Part shown: piece by piece, positions 8,950 to 18,121 of the stretch
Layout of the letters: the number at the start of each line of letters is the position of its first letter
Numbering within the stretch: position 1 is the first letter of the stretch
Origin: Burkholderia sp. D-99
GTDB lineage: Bacteria; Pseudomonadota; Gammaproteobacteria; Burkholderiales; Burkholderiaceae
Direction: 5' to 3'
Length of the DNA: 64,000 nucleotides
Assembly (NCBI RefSeq): GCF_011605345.1
Contig: NZ_JAAOXM010000018.1
Coordinates: forward strand, 62,001-126,000
Position numbers and translations under genes: made by a program
The notes under the pieces: model-generated
Told to the model about the DNA's origin: nothing
The model's database searches: none
The model's input: the letters and a program-made list of their open reading frames with translations, nothing else

Positions 8950-9885
8950 TTATTGCCGCGTCTCCGACTGCGCGGCACTCGGGCACGCGGGATCCTTGCC
9001 CCAGTGACCCTCGCAGACACGCCAGCGGCACAATTGATCCTCGAAGAAACCGCGCTCCGAACACTCCTTCACACGCGACGCCAGCGAGCCGGTCGTCGCG
9101 GCCGTCTTGGTCGGCACGGCCTGCGCCTTCTGCGCGGCGAGTTTCTTGTCGGCCGGCTTCGTGCGCGCGACGAGCGCTGCGAGCAGATCCGCATCCGGAT
9201 CGTCCTTCCCGCCCGCCTTCGCGGTACGGGTCGACGTCGCATCGCGGCGCTTCTTCGCCTGCGCGAGCTCCGCCTCTTGTTCCTTGCGATGCTTGCGGGC
9301 CTCGGCCTTGGTGTCGGCCTTGCCATGCGCCGCGACCTTCGTGCTCTTCGCTGCGTCGGCCTTCGCGGTCTTGGTCGTCGCGGCGGCGGCCGTGGCTGCT
9401 GCGGCTGCACCCGATGCATCGTCGGCGCCATTGGCGAGCGCACGCGACAGGCGGCTGTTGTCCGCGGCGGACGCGGCCGATGCGGATGCAACGGTCTGGG
9501 AAGTCGAAGTGTCGTTGACGATCGTGGCCGGCTGGACGGCGGACGCGGCGGATGCACCATTCTGCGCGACGGCGGCATTGCTGGCCGGTGCGGCCTTGGC
9601 CGGCGCGGCTGCCGCGGGCTCGGCGGCGGCCGTTACAGCGGCGACCTGCTCGCCCGAGTGCTGCTGCATGCGCCATGCGCCCCAGCCACCGACGGCAACC
9701 ACCAGGGCCACGACGGCGGCGATCGGCGCCTTCAGCGAGCGGCGCGGCGGTTCGGCCGGCGGCGTGACACGTCCTTCCAGATTCGCGAGAATGCGCGACT
9801 GCTGAGCTCTTCCGTCGCCTGCCGGTTGGGTGTCGGACAGCAGGCTGGGCGGAGATTTCGAATTTGAATTTTCCGGCGCACTCAT
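8950..9885 (-). CDS. Ala/Lys-rich single-pass membrane protein with Cys-rich C-terminus
   Basis: 311 residues, function not recognised. A cytosolic N-terminus of about 50 residues contains the stretch RILANLEGRV. One membrane helix follows (about residues 53-70, APIAAVVALVVAVGGWG), then a low-complexity Ala/Thr/Lys region of about 180 residues that must be periplasmic if the topology is N-in. The C-terminal 40 residues change character: KECSERGFFEDQLCRWRVCE followed by GHWGKDPACP. The four or so regularly spaced cysteines suggest disulphides or metal binding. The low-complexity part may span the periplasm, as in TonB- or FtsN-like proteins. A clean terminator follows. Confidence 0.7.
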   Translation of the reverse strand: MSAPENSNSKSPPSLLSDTQPAGDGRAQQSRILANLEGRVTPPAEPPRRSLKAPIAAVVALVVAVGGWGAWRMQQHSGEQVAAVTAAAEPAAAAPAKAAPASNAAVAQNGASAASAVQPATIVNDTSTSQTVASASAASAADNSRLSRALANGADDASGAAAAATAAAATTKTAKADAAKSTKVAAHGKADTKAEARKHRKEQEAELAQAKKRRDATSTRTAKAGGKDDPDADLLAALVARTKPADKKLAAQKAQAVPTKTAATTGSLASRVKECSERGFFEDQLCRWRVCEGHWGKDPACPSAAQSETRQ

Positions 9886-10006
9886 TCAGCGTCTCATTGA
9901 ATCCTGGTTTAATTCACCGCGATAATATAGCCCGGCCTCTCGAAGCAGCCTGATTCTAAGAGCAAGCATTGCAAAACACAATCAATTCCAATTTCCGGGG
10001 ATTTCT

Positions 10007-10852
10007 TTGATTGCCGTCGCACTCGTCGCCTATTTCGCCCTTGCCGTAGCAGTTGCGGCACTGTTGCTTTTACCGGGTATCCGCGCGACCGTTTTCGAAT
10101 CCGTCGCCCAGTTTCACGGCCGTCTTACGCGCCGTGCGAACGATCGCGCCGCGCGTACGCGGAGTCAGATTGTTAAATCGGCAAGCGTTACGCGCGGTGC
10201 TTTAAACGACGTGCAAAATTTACTGATTCGGCGGCGCTTGATGATTATGGTATCGGCAGGTATTCTTGCGACGCCGCCATTGGTCGCCATTGCGTTACGC
10301 GGCCGGCAATTGTTCCAGTACGACGACACGGCGCGCGTGCCCGACGAGAAGATCGCCGCGCTGCTGCAGGGCGAACAACTCGTGCCGCCCCCGCCGCTGC
10401 CGCCGGAAGTCTTCGCCACCAAGGAAGTCGAACAGGTACGCCCGGCGCTGAAGGATGCGAGCCGCGACTGGAACCTGCTGGATCCGGATTTCCGTACGCG
10501 TTTGCTGCTGGTCTACAAGATCATGCACGAACAATATGGTTATGAAATGGCGTTGCTGGAAGGTTATCGGAGCCCGGAACGGCAGAACCGGCTGGCGGCG
10601 ATGGGCGGCAACGTGACCAACGCGGCGGCCTTCCAGAGTTATCACCAATTCGGGCTGGCGGCCGACAACGCATTCCTGCGCGACGGCAAGCTGGTCATTT
10701 CCGAGAAAGATCCGTGGGCGATGCGCGGCTACCAGTTGTATGGCCAGGTCGCCGAACAGGTCGGCCTGACCTGGGGGGGCCGCTGGAAAATGATGGATCT
10801 TGGGCACGTGGAATACCATAAACCCGGTTTTAAACTGGGACGCGGCAGCTAG
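10007..10852 (+). CDS. tagX: T6SS-linked M15/VanY-type peptidoglycan peptidase (TagX-like)
   Basis: 281 residues from a TTG start preceded by GGGGA. Two membrane helices (about residues 2-24 and 79-97) precede a periplasmic domain of the M15 family: LLEGYRSPERQNRL, then the zinc ligands H213 and D220 in YHQFGLAAD, and H267 in GHVEYHKPG. These enzymes are L-Ala-D-Glu or D,D/L,D-carboxypeptidases that cut peptide cross-links. TagX of Acinetobacter is a comparable membrane-anchored hydrolase needed for T6SS assembly, probably to open a path through peptidoglycan. The position just upstream of tssM supports the same role here. The symbol rests on this analogy. Confidence 0.75.
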   Translation: MIAVALVAYFALAVAVAALLLLPGIRATVFESVAQFHGRLTRRANDRAARTRSQIVKSASVTRGALNDVQNLLIRRRLMIMVSAGILATPPLVAIALRGRQLFQYDDTARVPDEKIAALLQGEQLVPPPPLPPEVFATKEVEQVRPALKDASRDWNLLDPDFRTRLLLVYKIMHEQYGYEMALLEGYRSPERQNRLAAMGGNVTNAAAFQSYHQFGLAADNAFLRDGKLVISEKDPWAMRGYQLYGQVAEQVGLTWGGRWKMMDLGHVEYHKPGFKLGRGS

Positions 10853-11162
10853 CCAGGGCTGCCGGACAGGAAATAATGAGGGCGGCATGGGGCTTTTTAA
10901 TATCCCGGCAGGAAACGATACGGGCGATACAGGCGGCGCAAAAAATCATGCATTCCGGTGCGCGATTTTTTCCGGCCGCCGCTTCCGTTTTAAATCTCAC
11001 AGCGTCCTTTCATTAATGCGCGCGCCTTCTCCGATGCCGCGGGCGCATTGATGCCAGCCCCCTTCATCCCGTTTGACAGCATGGCGACACATCGCGGCGC
11101 CACCCTTGCCGCTCGGCGCGCCTGCGTCGCCTCACCGAATCGCACCGGAACCTGAACGTCCT
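10853..11162 (+). promoter_or_regulatory. 310-bp gap before tssM
   Basis: No gene is visible. The stretch 10,930-11,020 is richer in A/T than its flanks and holds an inverted pair AAAAAATC (10,940-10,947) and GATTTTTT (10,964-10,971), which could end the tagX transcript or mark a promoter for tssM. No promoter boxes can be assigned with confidence. Confidence 0.35.
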
Positions 11163-14100
11163 ATGCAACGCATCCTCAACGTGCTGACTCATCCGCGTAC
11201 GCTCTCGATCGTCGGGATCGTCGCGCTAGCGGCCATCCTCTTCATCGTCGCCGACATGCTGCAGCTGCCGCTCCTGTGGGCGGCGATCGCGTTCGCGGCG
11301 ATCCTCGCGCTGTGGCTCGTCGTCGCGCTGTGGCGCCGCTGGCGCGTGAAGCGCGCGAACCAGGCGCTCGGCCAGGTGCTGGAAGAGCAGGCGGAAACCG
11401 GCAAGATCGCCGCGCCCGCCGCCGCCGCGCTCGCCCCCGACTCGAAGACGGCCGACCTCGACGTGCTGCGCACGCGCCTGTCGGACGCGGTGAAGACGAT
11501 CAAGACGTCGAAGATCGGCCAGGTGTCAGGCGGCTCCGCGCTGTACGAACTGCCGTGGTACATCGTCATCGGCAACCCGGCCGCGGGCAAGAGCAGCGCC
11601 GTGCTCAATTCCGGCCTGCAGTTCCCGTTCGCGGACAAGAACAGCGCCGTGATCCATGGCATCGGCGGTACGCGTAACTGCGACTGGTTCTTCACCACCG
11701 AAGGGATCCTGCTCGACACGGCCGGGCGCTATTCGGTGCACGAGGAAGACCGCAGCGAATGGCTCGGCTTCCTCGGCCTGCTCAAGCGCTATCGCCCGAA
11801 GGCGCCGATCAACGGCATCATCGTCACCGCGAGCATCGCCGAACTCACCGGCAACCGCCCCGAATTTGCGATCAACCTCGCGAAAAACCTCCGTCAGCGC
11901 GTTCAGGAGCTGACGGAGAAGCTCGAAGTGTTCGCACCGGTTTACGTGATGTTCACGAAGGCCGACCTGATCACCGGCTTCACCGAATTCTTCAGCAGCA
12001 ACGACAAGCACGAGTACGACCGCGTGTGGGGCGCCACCCTGCCCTACGAGCCCGACGACAAGCGCGACGTGGTCGCGCAGTTCGACACGCACTTCGAGCA
12101 ACTCTACGAAGGGCTGAAGGAGATCAGCGTCGCGCAGCTGTCGCTGTCGCGCGGCAACCAGCTGTCGCCGGGCCAGTTGAGCTTCCCGCTCGAATTCTCG
12201 ACGATCAAGCCGTCGCTGCGCGCGTTCCTCGCGACGCTGTTCGAGAACAACCCGTTCCAGTACAAGCCGATCTTCCGCGGCTTCTACTTCACCAGCGCGC
12301 TGCAGGAAGGCGAAACCAACAGCACGGCCGCGCAGCGCATCGCGCATCGCTTCGGCCTCGACGGCAACGCGCTGCCGAAGCCGCACAGTGCGTTCTCGAA
12401 GAACGGCTTCTTCCTGCGCGACCTGTTCTCGAAGGTGATCTTCGCGGACCGCCAGACGGTGCGGCAGTTCGCGAGCCCGACCAAGACTCGGTTGCGCTAC
12501 GCGACCTTCTTCGGCTTCGTCGCGGCGCTCGCGATCGCGCTGGGCGGCTGGACCTGGTCGACGATCGGCAACCAGCAGCTCGTCTCGAACGTACAGGCCG
12601 ACCTCGACAACGTCACGCGCCTGCAGCAGGGCCGCAACGACCTGCAGTCGCGCCTGCAGGCGATGGACATCCTCGAAGACCGGATCGAGCAGCTCGAACA
12701 GTTCCGCCGCGACAAGCCGCTGTCGGTGTCGCTCGGCCTGTACCAGGGCGACCGTCTCGAGCAGCACCTGCTGACCGAGTACTACAACGGCGTGCGCCAG
12801 ATCCTGCTGGCCCCCGTGTCGCAGAACCTCGCGTCGTTCATGAAGGACGTGAACGCGCACCCCGAACAGCTCGTTCCGATGACGCGCCCGCCCGAATCGG
12901 GCGCCGTGCAGGGTGGCGCGATGCCGGTCTCGACGAACGCGGCAGGCGCCGCGCCGCAGGCCGGTGCCGCACTGGCCGCGTCCGGCACCGCGCCGGCTGC
13001 AGCAGCGCAACAGCCCGCCGCACCGCAGGGTGGCCTCTACAGCGACGCGTCGCCGACCAACGTGCAGGACGCGTACAACGCGCTGAAGACGTACCTGATG
13101 CTGTCCGACAAGCGGCACGTCGAGCAGGCGCACCTGACCGACCAGCTCGCCCGTTTCTGGCGCGGCTGGCTCGAGACGAATCGCGGCAACATGCCGCGTG
13201 ACGAGATGATCAAGAGCGCGGAGCGCATGATCTCGTTCTACCTGTCGCGCGTGAACGACGACGACTGGCCGATGATCGACGCGAACCTCGCGCTCGTCGA
13301 CCAGACCCGCGAGAACCTGCGCCACGTCGTGCGCGGGATGCCGGCCCGCCAGCGCGTGTACGAGGAAATCAAGGCACGCGCGTCGACCCGCTTCGCGCCG
13401 ATGACCATCGCGCGCATCGTCGGCGACGGCAACCAGGGGCTCGTAGCAGGCAGCTACGCGATTCCGGGCACGTTCACGCGCGAAGCGTGGTTCGACTACG
13501 TGCAGCCGGCGATCCGCGACGCGGCGACCAAGGAACTGCAGGCGAAGGACTGGGTGCTGAACACGTCGACGCAGGACGACCTGACGCTCGAGGGCAGCCC
13601 CGAGCAGATCCAGAAGACGCTCGTCGGCATGTACAAGACCGAGTACGCACAGCACTGGCAGAAGTTCATGCAGGGCATCGCGGTGCAGGGCTTCAGCAGC
13701 TTCGGCCAGGCCGTCGACGGGATGAACCGCCTCGGCGACCCGCAGGATTCGCCGATCCGCAAGATCCTCGAGACCGCGTACGACCAGACGTCGTGGGACA
13801 ACCCGTCGCTCGCGAACGTGACGATCAAGAAGGCGCAGACCGGCGTCGTGAACTGGGTCAAGCAACTGTTCTCGCGCTCGCAGGCCGGCCAGGTGGCGGC
13901 CGCCAACATCGACATCAACGGCAATCCGGCCGAGGTGCCGATGGGTCCGATCGGCCAGGAGTTCATCGGGCTCGCGCGGATCGTCGCGACGCATGACGGC
14001 ACGTCGATGCTCAAGGGCTACATGGATTCGCTGTCGAAGGTCCGCACGCGCTTCAACGTGATCAAGAACCAGGGCGACCCGGGTCCGGGCGCGCGCCAGC

Positions 14101-15110
14101 TGATGCAGCAGACGCTCGACGGCAACGGTTCGGAACTCGCCGATTCGCTGAAGCTCGTCGACGAGCAGATGCTGACGGGTCTCACCGATTCGCAACGCAA
14201 GTCGCTGCGTCCGCTGCTCGTGCGGCCGCTGATGCAGGCGTTCGCGGTCGTGATCCAGCCGGCCAGCGCCGAAGTCAACAAGGTGTGGAACGCGCAGGTC
14301 TACCAGCCGTTCCAGAACTCGCTCGCGACGAAGTACCCGTTCGCGGCGAGCGCGAAGGTCGAGGCCGGCGCCGGTGAAATCGCGCAGGTGTTCGGTCCGG
14401 ACGGCTCGATCGCGAAGTTCGTCGGCACGACGCTCGGGCCGCTCGCGGTGCGCCGCGGCGACACCCTCGCCGCCCGCACGTGGGGCGACATGGGCATCGG
14501 CCTCACGCCGGACTTCACGAACGGCTTCGCGCGCTGGGTCGCGCCGCTCGCGGGCGGTGCGGCAGGCAGCGCAGCCGCGTCGTCCGAGCCGCAGACCGTG
14601 TTCCAGATCCTGCCGCAGCCGAGCACGGGCACGACGGAATACACGATCGCGATCGACGGCCAGCAGCTGCGCTACCGCAACACGCCGCCGCAGTGGACCA
14701 ACTTCGTGTGGCCGAACCCGCAAGGTTCGCCGGGCGCGACGCTGTCCGCGACGACCTTCGACGGCCGCACGGTGCAGCTCGTCAACGAGCCGGGCCGCTA
14801 CGGTCTCGAGAAGCTGATCAATTCGGCACAACGCAAGCGCCGTCCGGACGGCACCTTCGACCTGACGTGGGCACAGGGCAGCGTGAACGTGTCGGTGACG
14901 ATGCGCATCATCAGCACGTCGCAACCGTCCGGCGGTGGCGGCAGCGACCAGCCGCAGCAGCAGAGCCTGCGCGGCCTGCAGCTGCCGTCGTCGGTCGCCG
15001 ACGCGAGCGCGGGCGCCGCGCAGAACGCGACGCAGTCCGGCACGGGCACGCCGGGCGCAGCGCCGGCCGTCGCGGCCGCCAACGCAACGAATGCACAGGG
15101 GGCGCAATGA
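11163..15110 (+). CDS. tssM: T6SS inner-membrane component TssM (IcmF)
   Basis: 1,315 residues from the ATG at 11163; an in-frame ATG at 11073 would add 30 unlikely residues. Two membrane helices near the N-terminus (LSIVGIVALAAILFIVADML and the next hydrophobic stretch, to about residue 57) are followed by a cytosolic NTPase-like domain with an intact Walker A, GNPAAGKSSA, near residue 137. A third membrane helix (YATFFGFVAALAIALGGWTW) is near residue 445, and the rest is periplasmic and binds TssJ. TssM, TssL and TssJ form the envelope-spanning complex. A Gln/Pro/Ala-rich insert near residues 585-620 and a low-complexity C-terminus are linkers. It overlaps tagF by four bases (ATGA). Confidence 0.95.
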   Translation: MQRILNVLTHPRTLSIVGIVALAAILFIVADMLQLPLLWAAIAFAAILALWLVVALWRRWRVKRANQALGQVLEEQAETGKIAAPAAAALAPDSKTADLDVLRTRLSDAVKTIKTSKIGQVSGGSALYELPWYIVIGNPAAGKSSAVLNSGLQFPFADKNSAVIHGIGGTRNCDWFFTTEGILLDTAGRYSVHEEDRSEWLGFLGLLKRYRPKAPINGIIVTASIAELTGNRPEFAINLAKNLRQRVQELTEKLEVFAPVYVMFTKADLITGFTEFFSSNDKHEYDRVWGATLPYEPDDKRDVVAQFDTHFEQLYEGLKEISVAQLSLSRGNQLSPGQLSFPLEFSTIKPSLRAFLATLFENNPFQYKPIFRGFYFTSALQEGETNSTAAQRIAHRFGLDGNALPKPHSAFSKNGFFLRDLFSKVIFADRQTVRQFASPTKTRLRYATFFGFVAALAIALGGWTWSTIGNQQLVSNVQADLDNVTRLQQGRNDLQSRLQAMDILEDRIEQLEQFRRDKPLSVSLGLYQGDRLEQHLLTEYYNGVRQILLAPVSQNLASFMKDVNAHPEQLVPMTRPPESGAVQGGAMPVSTNAAGAAPQAGAALAASGTAPAAAAQQPAAPQGGLYSDASPTNVQDAYNALKTYLMLSDKRHVEQAHLTDQLARFWRGWLETNRGNMPRDEMIKSAERMISFYLSRVNDDDWPMIDANLALVDQTRENLRHVVRGMPARQRVYEEIKARASTRFAPMTIARIVGDGNQGLVAGSYAIPGTFTREAWFDYVQPAIRDAATKELQAKDWVLNTSTQDDLTLEGSPEQIQKTLVGMYKTEYAQHWQKFMQGIAVQGFSSFGQAVDGMNRLGDPQDSPIRKILETAYDQTSWDNPSLANVTIKKAQTGVVNWVKQLFSRSQAGQVAAANIDINGNPAEVPMGPIGQEFIGLARIVATHDGTSMLKGYMDSLSKVRTRFNVIKNQGDPGPGARQLMQQTLDGNGSELADSLKLVDEQMLTGLTDSQRKSLRPLLVRPLMQAFAVVIQPASAEVNKVWNAQVYQPFQNSLATKYPFAASAKVEAGAGEIAQVFGPDGSIAKFVGTTLGPLAVRRGDTLAARTWGDMGIGLTPDFTNGFARWVAPLAGGAAGSAAASSEPQTVFQILPQPSTGTTEYTIAIDGQQLRYRNTPPQWTNFVWPNPQGSPGATLSATTFDGRTVQLVNEPGRYGLEKLINSAQRKRRPDGTFDLTWAQGSVNVSVTMRIISTSQPSGGGGSDQPQQQSLRGLQLPSSVADASAGAAQNATQSGTGTPGAAPAVAAANATNAQGAQ

Positions 15111-16096
15111 CGCAAACCGTACAGGCGCAGATCGCCTACTTCGGCAAGATTCCGTCGCGCGGCGACTTCGTAAAGAGCCAGCACAATCCGCAGTTGCTGC
15201 AGACGCTCGACCGCTGGATCGCGCAAGCGCTCGAACTGCTCGCGGAAGATCCGCGCTGGAAGCTCGTCTACGAGGATGCGAAGCCGATGCATTTCGCGTT
15301 CCTCGGCTCGCGCAGCAAGCTCGCGATCGCGGGCCACATGGTCGCGAGCCACGACGTGTCGATGCGCCGCTTCCCGTTCCTCGGCGCAACGGCGCTCGAG
15401 GTCGACCGGCCGCTCGCGTTCCTCGCGCGCAGCCCGCTCGCGTTCGCGCGGCTGTGGTCACGCGTCGCCACGCAGATCCCGCCGCTGCTCGGCAAGGACG
15501 AGCCGCCCGGCGCGCTGCAGGCGCTCGGCGACACGCAGGTGCCGATCGACGTCGGCGGCCCCGGCACGTCGCATGACGGCACCTTCAACGATTTCGTCGA
15601 ACACCAGTCGCTGTACGGCCTCCAGGAGATGCTGCTCGACAGCGGTCATCCCGTGCGGCTGCGCGGCGCGATGCTCGCGCTCGGCTCGCTGCTGCGGCCG
15701 GTGATGCAGAGCGGCTCGTCGCACATCGAGCGCGGCCTCACGCTGCCGCTGCCGGTCGATCCGTTCTACCGCAGCCTCGTCGCCGCGTTCTGGCTCGAAC
15801 TGATCGCACCGTTCGTCGCGCAGGCCGACTTCGAGCTCGCGATCTTCATCGGCACGATCGCCGAGCGCGAACGGCTCATCATCGGCTTCAACGGCGCGTC
15901 GGCCAAGACGCTGCTGAGCGTCGTCGACCCGCAGACCTACGCCGCCCACAACATCGATATCGACGATCCCGAGTGGATCGACGCCCATGCGCAAAACGAT
16001 CACCAGATCAGCAAGCTCGTCAGCTACCTCGACCAACCGCAACTCTCGCTGCGCGTCGCCATCGACGCGTTCCGCGAAGCGTTCATCGGAGGCTGA
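15107..16096 (+). CDS. tagF: T6SS accessory regulator TagF (ImpM family)
   Basis: 329 residues. The N-terminus (IAYFGKIPSRGDFVKSQHNP) is the signature of the ImpM/TagF domain. In Pseudomonas and relatives TagF represses T6SS firing after translation, in opposition to the threonine-phosphorylation pathway, and it interacts with Fha or the membrane complex. No PpkA, PppA or Fha gene is visible in this window, so the mode of control here may differ. The start codon overlaps the tssM stop, implying coupled translation. Confidence 0.92.
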   Translation: MTQTVQAQIAYFGKIPSRGDFVKSQHNPQLLQTLDRWIAQALELLAEDPRWKLVYEDAKPMHFAFLGSRSKLAIAGHMVASHDVSMRRFPFLGATALEVDRPLAFLARSPLAFARLWSRVATQIPPLLGKDEPPGALQALGDTQVPIDVGGPGTSHDGTFNDFVEHQSLYGLQEMLLDSGHPVRLRGAMLALGSLLRPVMQSGSSHIERGLTLPLPVDPFYRSLVAAFWLELIAPFVAQADFELAIFIGTIAERERLIIGFNGASAKTLLSVVDPQTYAAHNIDIDDPEWIDAHAQNDHQISKLVSYLDQPQLSLRVAIDAFREAFIGG

Positions 16097-16100
16097 CGGG

Positions 16101-17063
16101 ATGCATCGCATGAATCACGCTTGGCGCGCGCGCTTTTCGGTCGCCCTCTCGCCGGCCGTCGCCGCCCTCCTCGCTGCCGGCCTCTTCGCCAGCGGCGCGG
16201 CGTTCGCGCAGAACACCGGCGCGACCGTCACGCCGGTCGGCAACGGCACGGTCGCGACGACCACGCTGCCCGCGAACACCGGCGCCGCGCCGGGGACAGC
16301 GTCCGGCGCCGTCGTGCACGGCACGGCCGGCACCGCGAATACCATCACACCGCCGCCCGCGACCGCGACTCCCGGCCAGGTGGTCGTCGGCGGCAAGGTG
16401 CCCGACGAGGCGACCAAGGCCGCCGTGCTGCAGAAGCTGCGCGATACCTACGGCGCGACGAACGTCGTCGACCAGATCGAGGTTGGTGACGTCGCAACGC
16501 CGCCGAACTGGAGCGCGAACGTGCAGAAGCTGCTCGGCGCGCAGCTCAAGCAGATCAGCAAGGGGCAGCTGAAGATCAACGGTACGCAGATCGAGATGAA
16601 GGGCGAGGTGCACAACGAAGCGCAGCGCCAGCAGCTCGCGAGCGACATGGCGAATACGCTGAACCCGACGTATACGATCAGGAACGGGCTGCGCGTGTCG
16701 GCGTCCGAACAGGGCGTGCTCGACCAGACGCTCGCGAACCGGACGATCGAGTTCGAGACGGGCAGCGCGACGCTCACGCCGCAGGGCAAGCTGATCCTCG
16801 ACCAGATGGCGGCCGCGCTCTCGAAGATGCAGAACCGCACGGTCGACATCATCGGCCACACCGACAACTCGGGGAACCGGACGTCGAACATCGCGCTGAG
16901 CCAGGCGCGCGCGGATGCGGTGAAGGGCTACCTGATCACGAAGAGCATCCCGCCGCAGCAGATGACGACGACGGGCGTCGGGCCGGATCAGCCGATCGCG
17001 CCGAACGATACGGCGGATGGGCGGGCGAGGAATCGACGGATCGAGTTCCGGGTGGGGCAGTAA
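16101..17063 (+). CDS. T6SS-associated OmpA/BON-domain envelope protein
   Basis: 320 residues. A signal peptide ending at GAAFA-Q (about residues 1-36) sends it to the periplasm. After a Thr/Ala-rich linker come one or two BON-like segments (residues 90-210) and a C-terminal OmpA peptidoglycan-binding domain: FETGSATLTPQGKLILDQMA, then IIGHTDNSGNRTSNIALSQA and ARNRRIEF. The last segment holds the Arg used to hold diaminopimelate. It starts four bases after tagF, so tssM-tagF-ompA form one transcript. It likely anchors the TssJLM complex to the cell wall, the job done elsewhere by TagL or the TssL peptidoglycan-binding extension, which the TssL here lacks. Confidence 0.88.
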   Translation: MHRMNHAWRARFSVALSPAVAALLAAGLFASGAAFAQNTGATVTPVGNGTVATTTLPANTGAAPGTASGAVVHGTAGTANTITPPPATATPGQVVVGGKVPDEATKAAVLQKLRDTYGATNVVDQIEVGDVATPPNWSANVQKLLGAQLKQISKGQLKINGTQIEMKGEVHNEAQRQQLASDMANTLNPTYTIRNGLRVSASEQGVLDQTLANRTIEFETGSATLTPQGKLILDQMAAALSKMQNRTVDIIGHTDNSGNRTSNIALSQARADAVKGYLITKSIPPQQMTTTGVGPDQPIAPNDTADGRARNRRIEFRVGQ

Positions 17064-17201
17064 GCGGCGCGCGTTGCCGCTGCGCGGGGCGATGCTCGCA
17101 TCGCTTCGGCGAATGCGGTTCGCGCGGGGCTGTCGGCAGGCAGGCCCTCTATGCGCTCGCTGGCGGTCGTCGAATCGTGGCCGGCTGCCAGTCTCGCTGT
17201 A

Positions 17202-17981
17202 TCAATCATCCATCAGCGTGACCGGCTTCCCGCGAATGCGTTCCAGCCGACGGGGCGTGACGATCATCAACAGGATGCCCTTGACGGCAAGTCCTGCAAA
17301 AAACAGCGAGCACGGGGTCAGCAACACCGTCGAGAACAACAACAAATCCGCTGACGCCGGCAAAGGTGCCCGTATCCGCACCGCCAGGATCACGGCCGGC
17401 GTGGCGAACAGGACGAGCCCCTGACCGATCCGGGCGATCGGGCCGCGATGGTTCGAAGACGTGCTCAACTGCTGAGTTGCCGACAGGCTGTACTGAATCT
17501 CGCTGCCCGTATCTCTGAAGGCCTGCGCGATGAACCCGGGTTTCCCGAGAACGGCGGATACCTGGCGGGCCGTCATGACCATCCAGAGAAGGGCCCCCGT
17601 CACGGCCACAGCGATGCACATGGCGCGAAGCGTCGACGGCATCTGCACGGATGAAACATAGAGCATCCACGAGATACCCGCGATCCACACATAGACCGAC
17701 CCGATTGCGAGAACCGCAGCCACGCCGTACAGCCACAGGCGCCCTCGCCCGTCGTCGACTCGCCATGCGGCGGCCTGGCCGATGCTGGTGGCCAGCGCCA
17801 CGCCAGCGGCGATCTTCCAGAGCAGCGAATCGTCGAGAAACAGCCGCGATCCGATCACATACGCACATCCGATCAGGAATGCGCTAGCGAGCAGATTCAC
17901 TTTGAAAATTGCGAGATATCGATCGTGGATGGTGCTGGGTTCCATTGTTTTGAGTGGTTTAAGTGGGTTGAATGCCGTCAT
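17202..17981 (-). CDS. Multi-pass membrane protein, candidate T6SS immunity protein (second copy)
   Basis: 259 residues with five or six hydrophobic helices and no signal peptide. It is a distant relative of the preceding gene product: both have a pair of N-terminal helices, a central YVSS/YISS motif after a Trp-rich helix, a soluble loop of about 40 residues, then more helices and a closing LERIRGKPVTL / LEKKTGKKVLL motif. As last gene of the vgrG-effector transcript it is best read as a paralogous immunity protein working in the inner membrane. Base composition is closer to the host than its paralogue, so the two may have been acquired separately. No characterised family was recognised. Confidence 0.7.
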   Translation of the reverse strand: MTAFNPLKPLKTMEPSTIHDRYLAIFKVNLLASAFLIGCAYVIGSRLFLDDSLLWKIAAGVALATSIGQAAAWRVDDGRGRLWLYGVAAVLAIGSVYVWIAGISWMLYVSSVQMPSTLRAMCIAVAVTGALLWMVMTARQVSAVLGKPGFIAQAFRDTGSEIQYSLSATQQLSTSSNHRGPIARIGQGLVLFATPAVILAVRIRAPLPASADLLLFSTVLLTPCSLFFAGLAVKGILLMIVTPRRLERIRGKPVTLMDD

Positions 17982-18121
17982 TTACTGTCACGACGTGCAA
18001 GCGACACGGATCTGGCATTGGCCTCACCAACCGCACCATGCATCGAAGTGGTTGAACACATCGGTGGTGAGTTGTTACGCACCAGATCAACCCAATCGCC
18101 CCACTGCAATCAATCGTGCAA

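Noticed and set aside
11526..15461. A 1,311-residue frame on the minus strand across tssM and tagF
   Set aside because: It is a shadow of tssM and tagF, Arg-rich and without any recognisable motif; tssM on the plus strand has a full family match.
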